Below, piece after piece: positions 24,250 through 33,468 of a stretch of 64,000 nt of DNA. The first letter of the stretch is position 1. Every line of letters starts with the position of its first letter. The position numbers and the translations under genes were made by a program. This stretch comes from Neobacillus sp. SuZ13. Lineage in GTDB: Bacteria > Bacillota > Bacilli > Bacillales > Cytobacillaceae. The DNA lies in assembly GCF_030123365.1 (NCBI RefSeq), contig NZ_CP126107.1, forward strand, positions 1,039,501-1,103,500. The letters run 5' to 3'. The notes under the pieces were generated by a model. That model had not been told where the DNA came from and did no database searches. It saw nothing but the letters and a program-made list of their open reading frames with translations.

Positions 24250-25779
24250 TTACTCTTCAGCAAGTAATTTTAATGCTTTTTTAGCAGGTCCCTCGATTAC
24301 ATCGCCTGAATATGCATACCGTGAGCCGTGACAAGGACAATCCCATGTTTTTTCAGCATGGTTCCATTCGCATTCACAGCCAAGATGGGTGCAAGTGGTA
24401 TCAACGATATAGAGTTTACCGTTCTCGTCTTTATAAGCCCCCGCCCTTTTCCCGTTATACATCACAACAGATCCTTCGCCATCCGACAGATCGTCCGGAT
24501 CTCCTGGAACAATTTCAAGCTTGCCTTTGATGAGGTGTTTGGCAACATCGACATTGGTGCTGACAATGCTTTTTAAATCCGGATCGGCATGGAACCTTGA
24601 CGGTGAATAAAGCTCTTTGTATGGATTGTCGTTGTTTAACACATAATCTGATAATAAATGGCCAGCCATTGTTCCTGTTGTCATCCCCCATTTTTTAAAC
24701 CCTGTAGCCACTAAAATATGCTCACGTTCAGAAGTGATCGGGCCGATATATGGAAGCTTGTCCAGTGTAACTAAATCCTGTGCTGACCAGCGGTAATCAT
24801 ATTCCTTAATCCCAAAAACTTCTTCCGCAAATGCCTCAAGATTTTCAAAATGGGCAATAGTATCAATGCCTTGACCTGTTTTATGGTTTTCACCGCCAAT
24901 AATAATCAAGTTTTCGCCATTCACTGGTGTATAACGAATCGAACGGGTTGGACTGTCCGCACTAATATACATTCCGCCAGGGTACTCTTTATCTGTTTTA
25001 ATTCCGATTGCATATGATCGATCTGCATACATACGTGCAAAATAAAGACCTGGCAAATCGTAAAATGGGAAATGAGAGGCAATGATCACTTTACTACAAG
25101 TAACGTTGAAACCGGATTTTGTAACAACTTTTGATTGCTGGTCATCATCTTCAATGTCGGTAGCAGTAGTATTTTCAAACACCATACATCCGGCTTGCAC
25201 TGCTTCATCCAACAGAGCTTTCAAATATTTAAGGGGATGAAACTGGGCCTGATTTCGCATCATTAAGGCAGCTTTCACTTCAATATCGAAGGGGATGGTA
25301 TCCTTTAATGCACCATCTATATCAAGTCGTTTATAGGCTTCCCACTCCGTTACCAGCTTTTCTTTATATTCATCAGTGACAGCATAAATAAAAGCATCTT
25401 GTTTGCTAAAATCACAATCGATTCCTTTTTCGTTCACATTACTTTCCACAAATTGTATGGCATTCATATGTGATTCAAAATATAGTCTAGCCTTTTCCTC
25501 TCCAAAATGGTTAATAAATTCATCATAAATTAACCCGTGCTGTGCGGTAACCTTCGCCGTGGTATGTCCAGTGGTACCATTTAACACACTACCAGCTTCA
25601 AGAATGGCAACCTTTACCCCCTGCTTCGAAAGTAAGTTAGCAGCTGTAATCCCTGTAATCCCTGCTCCAACAATGGCAACATCGACAGATATATCTTCAG
25701 TTAATTTCTTAAAAGATGGTAATTCTATTTCACGCCAATACGTTTTTGGGAATTGTGGAATTTTTTCAGATGAACTCAT
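24250..25779 (-). CDS. yhfW: FAD-dependent oxidoreductase with C-terminal Rieske domain (YhfW-like)
   Basis: 509 residues. The N-terminus has a DAO-type FAD site (VDVAIVGAGITGITAANLL). The last 90 residues are a Rieske domain: CTHLGC and CPCHGS supply the [2Fe-2S] ligands. This fusion and length match B. subtilis YhfW, a putative Rieske oxidoreductase of unknown substrate. There is no signal peptide, so it is cytoplasmic. The RBS GGAGGAG precedes the ATG. Monocistronic. Confidence 0.88.
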   Translation of the reverse strand: MSSSEKIPQFPKTYWREIELPSFKKLTEDISVDVAIVGAGITGITAANLLSKQGVKVAILEAGSVLNGTTGHTTAKVTAQHGLIYDEFINHFGEEKARLYFESHMNAIQFVESNVNEKGIDCDFSKQDAFIYAVTDEYKEKLVTEWEAYKRLDIDGALKDTIPFDIEVKAALMMRNQAQFHPLKYLKALLDEAVQAGCMVFENTTATDIEDDDQQSKVVTKSGFNVTCSKVIIASHFPFYDLPGLYFARMYADRSYAIGIKTDKEYPGGMYISADSPTRSIRYTPVNGENLIIIGGENHKTGQGIDTIAHFENLEAFAEEVFGIKEYDYRWSAQDLVTLDKLPYIGPITSEREHILVATGFKKWGMTTGTMAGHLLSDYVLNNDNPYKELYSPSRFHADPDLKSIVSTNVDVAKHLIKGKLEIVPGDPDDLSDGEGSVVMYNGKRAGAYKDENGKLYIVDTTCTHLGCECEWNHAEKTWDCPCHGSRYAYSGDVIEGPAKKALKLLAEE

Positions 25780-25872
25780 ATAATACTCCTCCAGCCTAAA
25801 AAAATGACATCATAATTAATTTTGCCAAAGGAGTTAAAATAAATGTAATCAAGGAAAGATTTTCTTAACATA

Positions 25873-25897
25873 AAAAGAACCCAGCGTTTGCAGGGTC
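25873..25897 (-). terminator. Intrinsic terminator of the 48-residue gene (minus strand)
   Basis: On the minus strand GGACCC-N10-GGGTTC is followed by TTTTTATG just after the stop codon. The stem is short. Confidence 0.5.
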
Positions 25898-26044
25898 CTA
25901 CTCCTCTTTGTCAATTTCCAATGGATCAATTCGGGTTGAGTCTTCGGTATTTAAGGAACTTCTTAGGAAGTAGAAGAATGTTCCTCCAATACAACCAAGA
26001 AATATAACAAAACCAATTGTTGTGACCCACCAAATTGCAGCCAT
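25898..26044 (-). CDS. Small single-pass membrane protein, 48 residues
   Basis: The start has a good RBS (AAAGGGGGAATACA). The product begins MAAIWWVTTIGFVIFLGCIG, one transmembrane helix of about 25 residues, followed by an acidic tail (NTEDSTRIDPLEIDKEE). A terminator follows directly. No family is recognised. It may be a regulatory or stabilising subunit of a larger membrane complex, but no partner is adjacent. Confidence 0.72.
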   Translation of the reverse strand: MAAIWWVTTIGFVIFLGCIGGTFFYFLRSSLNTEDSTRIDPLEIDKEE

Positions 26045-26135
26045 TGTATTCCCCCTTTGTAAAGCTTAAGAGATGAACGTCTTAAGCTTTTCTAAAAATA
26101 TATGCAAAAGGGGGGAGGATTTTTCCATCGAATTT

Positions 26136-26513
26136 CTAATTGTCCTTTTTCTTAAGTGAGGCATAATAGTCCACTTTTTTGATATTAACACCGACAAAGG
26201 TTTCAATAATCGACTGGCCGCCGGCAATCGATAAAATTAAGATGACCACAAAGGTAATGCGTGGAAAGAGTAAATAGGTTCCCCCAAGTAAAATAGCGCT
26301 CCAAACACCTGCACACCAATAACATTTCAGTAAATAACCGAACATCGATGTCGGAACTTCCTTTGTTTCTACCCCAGCGTCTGTCTCCACCTTAATTTTT
26401 TTAACAAAAGGTTTACGGATAAATTCAGTAATTTTATCAAAAACAATTAAATGGGTTAACCGATAACTCGCTAAAATTAACATTAAATATGTCATCCATG
26501 AAATCTCATTCAC
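26136..26513 (-). CDS. DUF1360 membrane protein (YngL-like)
   Basis: 125 residues, GTG start with GGAGG nine bases upstream. There are two or three hydrophobic segments, and a CYWCAGVW motif near residue 75 is typical of DUF1360 proteins such as B. subtilis YngL. Several family members are sporulation-associated, but the function is undefined. Monocistronic. Confidence 0.8.
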   Translation of the reverse strand: MNEISWMTYLMLILASYRLTHLIVFDKITEFIRKPFVKKIKVETDAGVETKEVPTSMFGYLLKCYWCAGVWSAILLGGTYLLFPRITFVVILILSIAGGQSIIETFVGVNIKKVDYYASLKKKDN

Positions 26514-26634
26514 TTTTCAAATCCTCCATAATGTAGACCAAATTTTTTCAATAAATCAAAGTTAATTAAATTTTTTAATCCATTGTATATTTTGAGCCGG
26601 AAATCAAGATTATATATTCGGAGGAGGCGAAAAA

Positions 26635-27249
26635 ATGAAAAAATCTTTTTGGTTTAGTTTTCTGTTTTTATTATCACTATTTTGTATTCCAAGCGTGTCT
26701 TTTGCCCAGCAAATATACACCGTTCAGCCGGGAGACTCACTCTGGAAGATCGCTGTCAGGTATCAGGTTGGAATTTCCGAGATTATTTCTGCAAATCGGC
26801 AATTTACAAACCCAAATTTGATCTATCCAGGTCAAAAGGTGACCATTCCAAGTTTCGACGCAGTCAAAAGTATTGAAAGTCAGGTCATTCAGTTAACCAA
26901 TCAGGAACGTGCGAAAAATGGATTGAAAGCATTAACACCGGATTGGGAACTGTCAAGGGTGGCTCGTTACAAAGCAAATGATATGAGAGATAAAAACTAT
27001 TTTAGTCATACGAGTCCAACGTATGGCAGTCCATTTGATATGATGAAAAACTTTGGGATTTCCTATCGTTCAGCTGCTGAAAACATTGCAGCAGGGCAAA
27101 CAACACCAGCATCAGTTGTGCAAGCTTGGATGAATAGCTCTGGTCACCGAGCTAATATTTTAAGCACGAGATCTACCTATATCGGTGTTGGCTACTCACA
27201 GGGCGGCTCATCCAGACACTATTGGGTACAGATGTTTATCTCAAAATAA
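26635..27249 (+). CDS. Secreted LysM plus CAP-domain protein (YkwD-like)
   Basis: 204 residues. A signal peptide (residues 1-25, ending SFAQQ) is followed by one LysM peptidoglycan-binding domain (YTVQPGDSLWKIAVRY, about 28-72) and a CAP/SCP domain (LTNQERAKNGLKAL..., HTSPTYGSPFDM, AENIAAGQ, WMNSSGHRANIL). Such proteins sit in the cell wall or spore envelope of bacilli; their activity is uncertain. The RBS is GGAGGAGG. Monocistronic. Confidence 0.9.
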   Translation: MKKSFWFSFLFLLSLFCIPSVSFAQQIYTVQPGDSLWKIAVRYQVGISEIISANRQFTNPNLIYPGQKVTIPSFDAVKSIESQVIQLTNQERAKNGLKALTPDWELSRVARYKANDMRDKNYFSHTSPTYGSPFDMMKNFGISYRSAAENIAAGQTTPASVVQAWMNSSGHRANILSTRSTYIGVGYSQGGSSRHYWVQMFISK

Positions 27250-27254
27250 GTCAA

Positions 27255-27298
27255 TAAGGGTCAGTTTCTTAAGCAATAGCAAAGAAACTGACCCTTTC
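27255..27298 (+). terminator. Intrinsic terminator after the CAP-domain gene
   Basis: AAGGGTCAGTTTCTT pairs with AAGAAACTGACCCTT across a loop of about 12 bases, followed by TCTA. The stem is 15 bp. The U tract is short. Confidence 0.7.
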
Positions 27299-27398
27299 TA
27301 CGTCTTAAGGCTGATATAAAAATCAAGCTAAAGCGCAATTATGACAGCCAAAGAAAAGAGGTAAGATGATATCAAGATAACGAAAGGAGAAAAACAAA

Positions 27399-27746
27399 AT
27401 GAAAAAATTCGGTTTATTGTTAGCAGGTGGAATTGCAGCTATGATCTTGCTTTCAACCATTGGTCCCATGGTGGGGTTACTGGTTAGCTTAGTACTCCTA
27501 TACTTCATATTCAAACAGTTCTTAAAAGCTAAAACTACAGGAGGAAAAATCGGGCTTGGGATTATTGGCTTCATCGTCCTGATGGCCTCCATTCATAATG
27601 CCCCAGCCATCATTGGAGTGGCAGCAGCTTATGTATTATACCTCGTTTATAAAAAATGGAACCAAAATAAGGATACTGCCGTGAATGAAGGGTCTGACCC
27701 ATTTGCTAATTTTGAAAAACAATGGAATGAAATGAAAAATTATTAA
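27399..27746 (+). CDS. LiaI-like membrane protein of the envelope-stress operon
   Basis: 115 residues with three or four hydrophobic segments and a polar C-terminal tail (DPFANFEKQWNEMKNY). It lies 21 bases before a PspA/LiaH gene, the position of liaI in other bacilli. It is longer than B. subtilis LiaI and closer to the Lmo0954-type membrane proteins that accompany LiaH homologues. It probably anchors the LiaH assembly at the membrane. The RBS is GAAAGGAG. Confidence 0.78.
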   Translation: MKKFGLLLAGGIAAMILLSTIGPMVGLLVSLVLLYFIFKQFLKAKTTGGKIGLGIIGFIVLMASIHNAPAIIGVAAAYVLYLVYKKWNQNKDTAVNEGSDPFANFEKQWNEMKNY

Positions 27747-27767
27747 GATTATAAGGAGAGAATACAC

Positions 27768-28412
27768 ATGACAAACTTATTCACAAGAATTAAAAATACG
27801 ATTACAGCAGATTTGCACGAGGCACTTGATCAAAAAGATAAAAAAAATCCAATTGCCTTATTGAATCAATACCTTCGTCAATGTGAGCAAGAAACGGAGA
27901 AAGTTAGAAAGTTGTTAGAACGTCAATATACATTGAAGGATGAGTTTACAAGAGAATACCAGCAAGCAGCCCAGTTAGCAGAAAAAAGAAAATACCAGGC
28001 GGATGTTGCTTCAAAGGCTGGCGAAACAGAACTTTATCAGTTTGCCTCTTCAGAGTATGAGCAATATGCAGATCGTGCAACCCGCTTAAGTGGTTCACTT
28101 GAACAAGTAAAGGGTCAGCTAGCAGACTTAGAAAGAAAATATGAAGAAATGAAACACAAAATCAAGGATATGCACCTAAGAAGGATGGAATTAATGGGAC
28201 GTGAAAATGTAACACGTGCAAACCATCAAATCAACCAAGTACTTGATGCAAATACTTATTCAGATAAATCCTACTCAAAATTTAAAGAGATTGAAAACTA
28301 TCTTGACCGTTTAGAACAGCAAGTGAATAGCTCGTTTTATCGCAATACCATCGATGCTCGGATCGCCCAGTTAGAAAAAGAAATGAAATTAGAAGAAAGC
28401 AAGTCCATTTAA
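27768..28412 (+). CDS. liaH: PspA/IM30 family phage-shock protein LiaH
   Basis: 214 residues, almost entirely helical coiled coil with heptad-like patterns (ERQYTLKDEFTREYQQAAQL; LSGSLEQVKGQLADLERKYE), beginning with the amphipathic helix MTNLFTRIKNTITADLHEAL. This matches PspA/LiaH proteins, which bind and protect stressed membranes. It is downstream of the LiaI-like gene with AAGGAG. LiaR, encoded nearby, is the likely regulator by analogy with B. subtilis. Confidence 0.9.
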   Translation: MTNLFTRIKNTITADLHEALDQKDKKNPIALLNQYLRQCEQETEKVRKLLERQYTLKDEFTREYQQAAQLAEKRKYQADVASKAGETELYQFASSEYEQYADRATRLSGSLEQVKGQLADLERKYEEMKHKIKDMHLRRMELMGRENVTRANHQINQVLDANTYSDKSYSKFKEIENYLDRLEQQVNSSFYRNTIDARIAQLEKEMKLEESKSI

Positions 28413-28471
28413 TTACAAATATGGTATGCTAAAAGAAAAGCGAAGGCGCCTCGCACATGGCGCGCATGTAT

Positions 28472-28499
28472 AAAAGGCGTAGGCTTTCTGCGCCTTTTG
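28472..28499 (+). terminator. Intrinsic terminator after liaH
   Basis: AAAAGGCG-TAGGCTTTCTG-CGCCTTTT forms an A/T-flanked hairpin after liaH, separating liaIH from liaFSR. Confidence 0.6.
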
Positions 28500-28530
28500 T
28501 CCAAATGAAAAGAAAGTATTAGTTTTTGAA

Positions 28531-28690
28531 CTTAGATTACTGTCTAGCGCAAGCGGCCCTAGCGGCTAGTGTCCTTCGCTCTCCGCCCTACGATAAGTCA
28601 AGCACGAATGCGCTAACGCTCTTCGTGTTTCCTTTATCTCAGTTGGAGTGCTCCAGGCCATACGCCGCTGACCAGGGCGCTTGCGCTTTC
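28531..28690 (+). repeat. Palindromic intergenic repeat, copy 2 of 4
   Basis: It starts CTTAGATTACTGTCTAGCGC and ends AGGGCGCTTGCGCTTTC. The outer arms (AGCGCAAGCG-GCCCT and AGGGCGCTTGCGCT) are complementary over about 14 bp with one bulge. It lies between liaH and liaF and is nearly identical to the copy at 51257. Confidence 0.85.
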
Positions 28691-28739
28691 TTTAATTAAA
28701 ATAAATGATGAGCCAGACATTGGTAAGGGAGGGTGGGCC

Positions 28740-29474
28740 ATGTTTAAAAATACAAAAAATGATTATTTAGGCTGGATGTTCATCATTGGTGCGATCATTC
28801 TAGTTATGGAAATATTATTTTTCAACAGTGGGCTTATTTTTTCCCTTATCATATCTGGCGGCATGATTTTTCTCGGCCGCAAGCGTGCTGGGAAAAAAAG
28901 AGGGAAGTTTCTTTTTATCGGCGGAATTATCTTCTTTGTAATTAGTATCTTTCACATGATGACGTTTAGGTTCTTTTTGCTCGCCATATTACTGCATTTT
29001 TTCATTCAGTTTATTAATTCAAAAAAGCATCCAAAGAAGATATCACCGGAGATCATCCAAGCAGAAGAAACCCTGGAACAAGAAACACTGATTAAAACAG
29101 AGCCATTATTTGAAAATATTGTTCTTGGTCAACAAAAGACCCCTGCTGGTACTTACAAATGGAATGATGTAAACATCCAGGCAGGAATTGGTGATACCAT
29201 CATTGATCTTAGTTTTACGATGCTTCCAAAAGGGGAAACCGTTATCTTTATACGAAATCTCGTTGGGAATATTCAAATCCTTGTTCCTTATGATATAGAA
29301 GTAAGTATCCAGCATTCTTGCATAGTAGGTTCAACAAGTGTTTTCGAGCATCATGACTCGAAACTTTTCAATCGGATCTTACACGTTAAGACACCTGGAT
29401 ATGAGGCAGCCGAGCACAAAGTCAAAATATTTACTTCGCTCGTTGTCGGAAATTTAGAGGTGAGCCGGATATGA
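28740..29474 (+). CDS. liaF: LiaF-like negative regulator, membrane protein
   Basis: 244 residues. Three or four N-terminal hydrophobic segments (about 10-90) are followed by a soluble beta-rich domain (VNIQAGIGDTIIDLSFTMLPKG; VGNIQILVPYDIEVSIQ) typical of LiaF/DUF2154 proteins. LiaF inhibits the LiaS kinase in the absence of cell-wall stress. Its stop overlaps the liaS start by 4 bases. The RBS is AAGGGAGGGTGGGCC. Confidence 0.88.
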   Translation: MFKNTKNDYLGWMFIIGAIILVMEILFFNSGLIFSLIISGGMIFLGRKRAGKKRGKFLFIGGIIFFVISIFHMMTFRFFLLAILLHFFIQFINSKKHPKKISPEIIQAEETLEQETLIKTEPLFENIVLGQQKTPAGTYKWNDVNIQAGIGDTIIDLSFTMLPKGETVIFIRNLVGNIQILVPYDIEVSIQHSCIVGSTSVFEHHDSKLFNRILHVKTPGYEAAEHKVKIFTSLVVGNLEVSRI

Positions 29475-30526
29475 GCACAACCCAGCGCCAAATTTTCTGG
29501 AGTGTCGGCTTTTCCTTTTTTATTGCGATCATTATCGGTGCCATTTTTATCTTTGTTTTCCCACTGGGCAGTTGGGCCGAATTGTGGAGTAAACAGTTCA
29601 TGAATATTCCCTTTGTTATCTTTATCCCGGCCTTTAGTATTGCGGTCGGAATACTTTTAGGTGCGTTCTCTGGGATGTATTGGAGAAGACAGTTTCTATC
29701 GGTTGAACATTCCTTGCATTTATTAGAGGAAGGGAAACAGATAGAAGTGAAGGAGAAACCGGTGATCTCGGAAATGCAACTAATTGCCAACCGAATTGAC
29801 AAAATCGGTAAACAAATGTCTGAGCAAGCTAAACTCTCTCAACGCTTAGCCACCGAAAAGGTGGAAGACCTAGAAGGAAGAATTCAAGAAATAATCGAAC
29901 AAGAACGGAACCGTCTGGCCCGTGAGCTTCACGACTCTGTCAGTCAGCAATTATTTGCTGCTTCGATGATGATGTCAGCCATTAACGAAACAAAGCAGCA
30001 ATCACAAGTAGAAAATGACCGCGAAGCGAAGCAACTGAAAATTGTCGAAGAAATGATTCACCAATCCCAATTGGAAATGCGTGCCCTCCTTTTACATTTG
30101 CGGCCGGTTGCCTTAAAAAATAAAACACTCCAAGAAGGAATTGAAGAGCTTTTAATCGAATTATCTCAAAAGGTTGAAATGGATATTAAATGGAAAACGG
30201 AAGCCTTCCCTCTAGATAAAGGTGTGGAAGATCATCTTTTCCGAATTCTGCAAGAATCTATTTCAAATACCTTAAGACATTCGAAAGCACACTCGCTCGA
30301 AGTTCTAATGGTTAAACGGGACGACTTGGTCATCTTGAGGATTGTTGATGATGGAATTGGTTTTGATGTAACCGAGATGAAGGCAGGCTCCTATGGAATG
30401 CAAAATATGCATGAACGTGCAGTTGAAGTTGGCGGTACGTTAAAAGTAGTTAGTGTGAAAAATCAAGGAACAAGGCTGGAAGTGAAGGTTCCGGTGATGA
30501 TTAATGGAGATGGTGCCAATGATTAG
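29471..30526 (+). CDS. liaS: Sensor histidine kinase LiaS
   Basis: 351 residues. Two transmembrane helices (about 10-30 and 45-65) flank a short outer loop, the layout of an intramembrane-sensing kinase. The HisKA_3 phospho-site is in [18 protein letters not shown] near residue 155, followed by the HATPase motifs ([21 protein letters not shown]). It senses lipid II-directed antibiotics in the Lia system. The start overlaps liaF (ATGA) and the end overlaps liaR. Confidence 0.9.
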   Translation: MSTTQRQIFWSVGFSFFIAIIIGAIFIFVFPLGSWAELWSKQFMNIPFVIFIPAFSIAVGILLGAFSGMYWRRQFLSVEHSLHLLEEGKQIEVKEKPVISEMQLIANRIDKIGKQMSEQAKLSQRLATEKVEDLEGRIQEIIEQERNRLARELHDSVSQQLFAASMMMSAINETKQQSQVENDREAKQLKIVEEMIHQSQLEMRALLLHLRPVALKNKTLQEGIEELLIELSQKVEMDIKWKTEAFPLDKGVEDHLFRILQESISNTLRHSKAHSLEVLMVKRDDLVILRIVDDGIGFDVTEMKAGSYGMQNMHERAVEVGGTLKVVSVKNQGTRLEVKVPVMINGDGAND

Positions 30527-31151
30527 AGTAGTATTTGTTGATGACCATGAAATGGTAAGAATCGGGGTTTCTTCTTATTTATCTGCACAGCCAGATATTG
30601 AAGTAGTCGGGGAAGCTGACGATGGAAAAAGAGGTGTGGAACTTGCCCTCGAACTTCGCCCTGATATTATTTTAATGGATTTAGTTATGAAGGAAATGGA
30701 CGGAATTGAAGCCACAAGACGGATCATTGAACAATGGCCTGAAGCAAAAATCATCATAGTAACCAGTTTCTTGGATGATGAAAAAGTATATCCTGCACTT
30801 GAGGCTGGAGCCACAAGCTATATGCTTAAGACATCTAAAGCTGGTGAAATAGCCAATGCGGTCCGCGCTACATACCATGGGCAATCGGTCCTTGAACCGG
30901 AAGTTACCGGTAAAATGATGGTAAAAATGCGTCAAAAAAATACACACTTGCCACACGAAGACCTCACATCTCGTGAAATTGAAATACTTTTATTAATGGC
31001 TGAGGGCAAAACCAATCAGGACATAGCGGATGAGTTGTTTATAGCCCTCAAAACCGTAAAAACCCATGTCAGCAATATTTTGAGCAAGCTTAACGTACAA
31101 GACCGAACTCAAGCAGTCATCTATGCATTTAAGCATTCATTAATTAAATAA
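30519..31151 (+). CDS. liaR: Response regulator LiaR
   Basis: 210 residues from the ATG at 30519, which has GGAGATGG just upstream and gives the usual start [16 protein letters not shown]. The receiver has acceptor Asp in [12 protein letters not shown] and Lys in LKTS. A LuxR-type helix-turn-helix is at the C-terminus ([22 protein letters not shown]). It overlaps liaS by 8 bases. It should activate liaIH under envelope stress. Confidence 0.9.
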   Translation: MIRVVFVDDHEMVRIGVSSYLSAQPDIEVVGEADDGKRGVELALELRPDIILMDLVMKEMDGIEATRRIIEQWPEAKIIIVTSFLDDEKVYPALEAGATSYMLKTSKAGEIANAVRATYHGQSVLEPEVTGKMMVKMRQKNTHLPHEDLTSREIEILLLMAEGKTNQDIADELFIALKTVKTHVSNILSKLNVQDRTQAVIYAFKHSLIK

Positions 31152-31157
31152 GTCCCG

Positions 31158-31191
31158 AAGGCTTTCCGGAAAATGGAAGGTCTTTTTTTTA
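31158..31191 (+). terminator. Intrinsic terminator after liaR
   Basis: GGCTTTCC-N7-GGAAGGTC pairs with two G-U pairs and is followed by TTTTTTTT. Confidence 0.7.
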
Positions 31192-31210
31192 TAAAATTTC
31201 AAAAATATAA

Positions 31211-31271
31211 TTGAAAAGGTTTCTCATTTATTGTTATGATATAAATACAAATGAAAATGATTATCATTATA
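31211..31271 (+). promoter_or_regulatory. SigA promoter with overlapping Fur box for efeOBU
   Basis: TTGAAA (31211-31216), an 18-base spacer and TATGAT (31235-31240) form a sigma-A promoter. GAAAATGATTATCATTATA (31253-31271) matches the 19-base Fur box at all but about two positions and covers the expected transcription start. Iron-replete Fur would therefore block the promoter. Confidence 0.85.
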
Positions 31272-31293
31272 GATATCGGAGGATTACATAAAA

Positions 31294-32145
31294 ATGAAAC
31301 TATTAAAAGTGTCAGGCACCTTAATTTTATCTAGTAGTCTACTATTTGGATGTTCAAATAACTCAGAGGAAACTTCAACAAAAGAAGTGGTAAAAGAAAA
31401 GGCAGCTGCGAGTCAGGCTTCGCTCACTGGGGTTACAGATGATTATAGGGCATATGCCTTAGGAGAAATTGAAGAATTTGTTAAGGCGACAGACGCCTTT
31501 ACAGCCGCTGTTAAAAAGGGAGAAATCGAACAAGCCAAAGCCCTTTATGGACCAGCACGGATGCACTATGAGCGTGCCGAACCAATTGCTGAAGTGTTCG
31601 GTGACTTAGACCCGAAGATTGATGCACGTGAAGGCGATGTTCCTGAGGCAGAATGGGGCGGGTACCATCGGATTGAAAAAGGTCTTTGGATAGAAAAAAC
31701 CACTAAGGGATATGAGCAGTACGCGGAGCAGTTAATGAAAGATGTTAATCTCTTACGTGCCAAGGTAGATACCGTTGAAGTAACACCAGAATTATTGATA
31801 ACTGGCGCTGTTGACCTTTTAAATGAGGTATCCACTTCAAAAGTAACAGGCGAAGAGGATCGTTATTCCCATACTGATTTATATGATTTTGCTGCCAATG
31901 TGGAGGGAGCAGAAAAGATTTATCAATTGCTTAATCCGGCATTAACGAAAAAAGATGAGGCCGTTTCAAAGGAAATTCAAGCCCGTTTTGATGATGTGTA
32001 CAGTTTATTGAACCAGCACAAAAAGGGAGATGGCTACAAACTCTACACTGAATTAACAAAGGACCAAGTAAAAGAACTAAGTCAGGCGATTGATGCACTA
32101 GCAGAACCACTCTCACAAATAGGACTTGTAACGGAGGCGTCTTAA
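31294..32145 (+). CDS. efeO: EfeO/EfeM-like iron-binding lipoprotein
   Basis: 283 residues. A lipoprotein signal peptide ends in LLFGC (lipobox). The rest is a helical M75 domain with the HxxE motif in MHYERAEPI near residue 90. It lacks the N-terminal cupredoxin of Escherichia coli EfeO, so it is of the short EfeM type. It binds iron outside the membrane for delivery to the EfeU permease. It is the first gene of the Fur-controlled operon; efeB starts directly after its stop. Confidence 0.9.
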   Translation: MKLLKVSGTLILSSSLLFGCSNNSEETSTKEVVKEKAAASQASLTGVTDDYRAYALGEIEEFVKATDAFTAAVKKGEIEQAKALYGPARMHYERAEPIAEVFGDLDPKIDAREGDVPEAEWGGYHRIEKGLWIEKTTKGYEQYAEQLMKDVNLLRAKVDTVEVTPELLITGAVDLLNEVSTSKVTGEEDRYSHTDLYDFAANVEGAEKIYQLLNPALTKKDEAVSKEIQARFDDVYSLLNQHKKGDGYKLYTELTKDQVKELSQAIDALAEPLSQIGLVTEAS

Positions 32146-33438
32146 TTGGCAAAGAATACAAACATCATCGATGAATCTTCGGTAATTAGAAAAAAGATTT
32201 CGCGAAGAGATATCCTTAAAACGGCCGGTGTTGGTGGTGTCGGAGTGATTCTTGGTGCTTCTGGATTAGGAGGGTTGCTTTCGATTACGGAAAGCAAAGC
32301 TACTACTAAAGAGGACCATGATATTGTTCCCTTTTATGGAAAACAGCAAAGTGGGATCACCACAAAAACGCAAAATCACGTGTACTTTGTTTCCTTGGAT
32401 GTAACCACCTCCAAAAGAGAAGACCTGGTTCAATTATTCAAGGATTGGACAAAGGCTGCCGCCCTATTATCTGAAGGGAAAGCAGTCGGAGATCTTTCGA
32501 GTAATGAGTTTCTCCCGCCAAAAGATACTGGGGAGGCCGCTGGGTTATCTGCTTCTAATTTAACGGTTACATTCGGAGTTGGTCCTAGTTTGTTTGTAAA
32601 AGACAATCACGACAGATTCGGCCTAAAACATAAGCAGCCAAAAGAATTAGTGGATCTGCCTAAATTTCCACTTGATGCGTTGGAAGACGAATGGACTGGT
32701 GGGGACCTTTGTATTCAAGCCTGTGCGGATGATTTGCAAGTAGCTTTTCACGCAGTGAGGAATTTGATTCGAATTGCAAGAGGAAAGGCGATCTTACGCT
32801 GGGCGCAAACAGGGTTTCAACGCACGAAACAAGCAGATCCAAAAAATGAAACACCAAGGAACTTGTTTGGCTTTAAAGATGGCACAGCCAATCCTGATGT
32901 AAACAATGAAGAACAGATGAACAAACAGGTTTGGGTTCAGCCTGGAGATGGCCCTAATTGGTTAGCGAATGGAAGTTATCTTGTCGTCCGAAGAATTCAA
33001 ATGTTTATTGAAGTGTGGGATCGTACGACACTAAAAGATCAAGAAAATACCTTTGGCCGCTATCGTGAAAACGGTGCACCAATTGGGCAAAAAAGTGAAT
33101 TTGAAAAACTTGATTTGAAGCAAAAAAATGAAAAAGGCGAATATAGCATCCCTGCAGACTCCCATACACGTTTATCCCATGGGGACGGGACACAGCAAAT
33201 TCTGCGCAGGGCATATTCCTATTCAGATGGAATGGACCTGAAGACCGGAAGCTTTGATGCAGGCCTGTTGTTCTTATGTTTCCAACGTGCTCCTAGTAAA
33301 CAATTTATTCCAATCCAAAATAGATTGGCCATGATGGATAAATTAAATGAATATATTTCCCATAGAGGAAGTGCCATCTTTGCTTGTTTACCGGGAACGA
33401 AACCAGGTGGCTTTATAGGAGAAACCCTTTTTAACTAG
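32146..33438 (+). CDS. efeB: Deferrochelatase/Dyp-type peroxidase EfeB
   Basis: 430 residues, TTG start with GGAGG eight bases upstream, directly after the efeO stop. A Tat signal (SRRDILKTAGVGGVG) shows export in folded form, as expected for a haem enzyme. The Dyp-type peroxidase signature GFKDGTANPD is present, and the C-terminal part includes FLCFQRAPSKQFIPIQ. EfeB oxidises ferrous iron or removes iron from haem outside the cell in this uptake system. Confidence 0.92.
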   Translation: MAKNTNIIDESSVIRKKISRRDILKTAGVGGVGVILGASGLGGLLSITESKATTKEDHDIVPFYGKQQSGITTKTQNHVYFVSLDVTTSKREDLVQLFKDWTKAAALLSEGKAVGDLSSNEFLPPKDTGEAAGLSASNLTVTFGVGPSLFVKDNHDRFGLKHKQPKELVDLPKFPLDALEDEWTGGDLCIQACADDLQVAFHAVRNLIRIARGKAILRWAQTGFQRTKQADPKNETPRNLFGFKDGTANPDVNNEEQMNKQVWVQPGDGPNWLANGSYLVVRRIQMFIEVWDRTTLKDQENTFGRYRENGAPIGQKSEFEKLDLKQKNEKGEYSIPADSHTRLSHGDGTQQILRRAYSYSDGMDLKTGSFDAGLLFLCFQRAPSKQFIPIQNRLAMMDKLNEYISHRGSAIFACLPGTKPGGFIGETLFN

Positions 33439-33468
33439 AGTTTTTCCTAATATAGAGGAGAGAGAAAC

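Noticed and set aside
24250..25779. YhfW-like Rieske oxidoreductase as part of the 3-8 kb redox complex
   Set aside because: It is 16 kb away, on the other strand, monocistronic and without a Tat signal.
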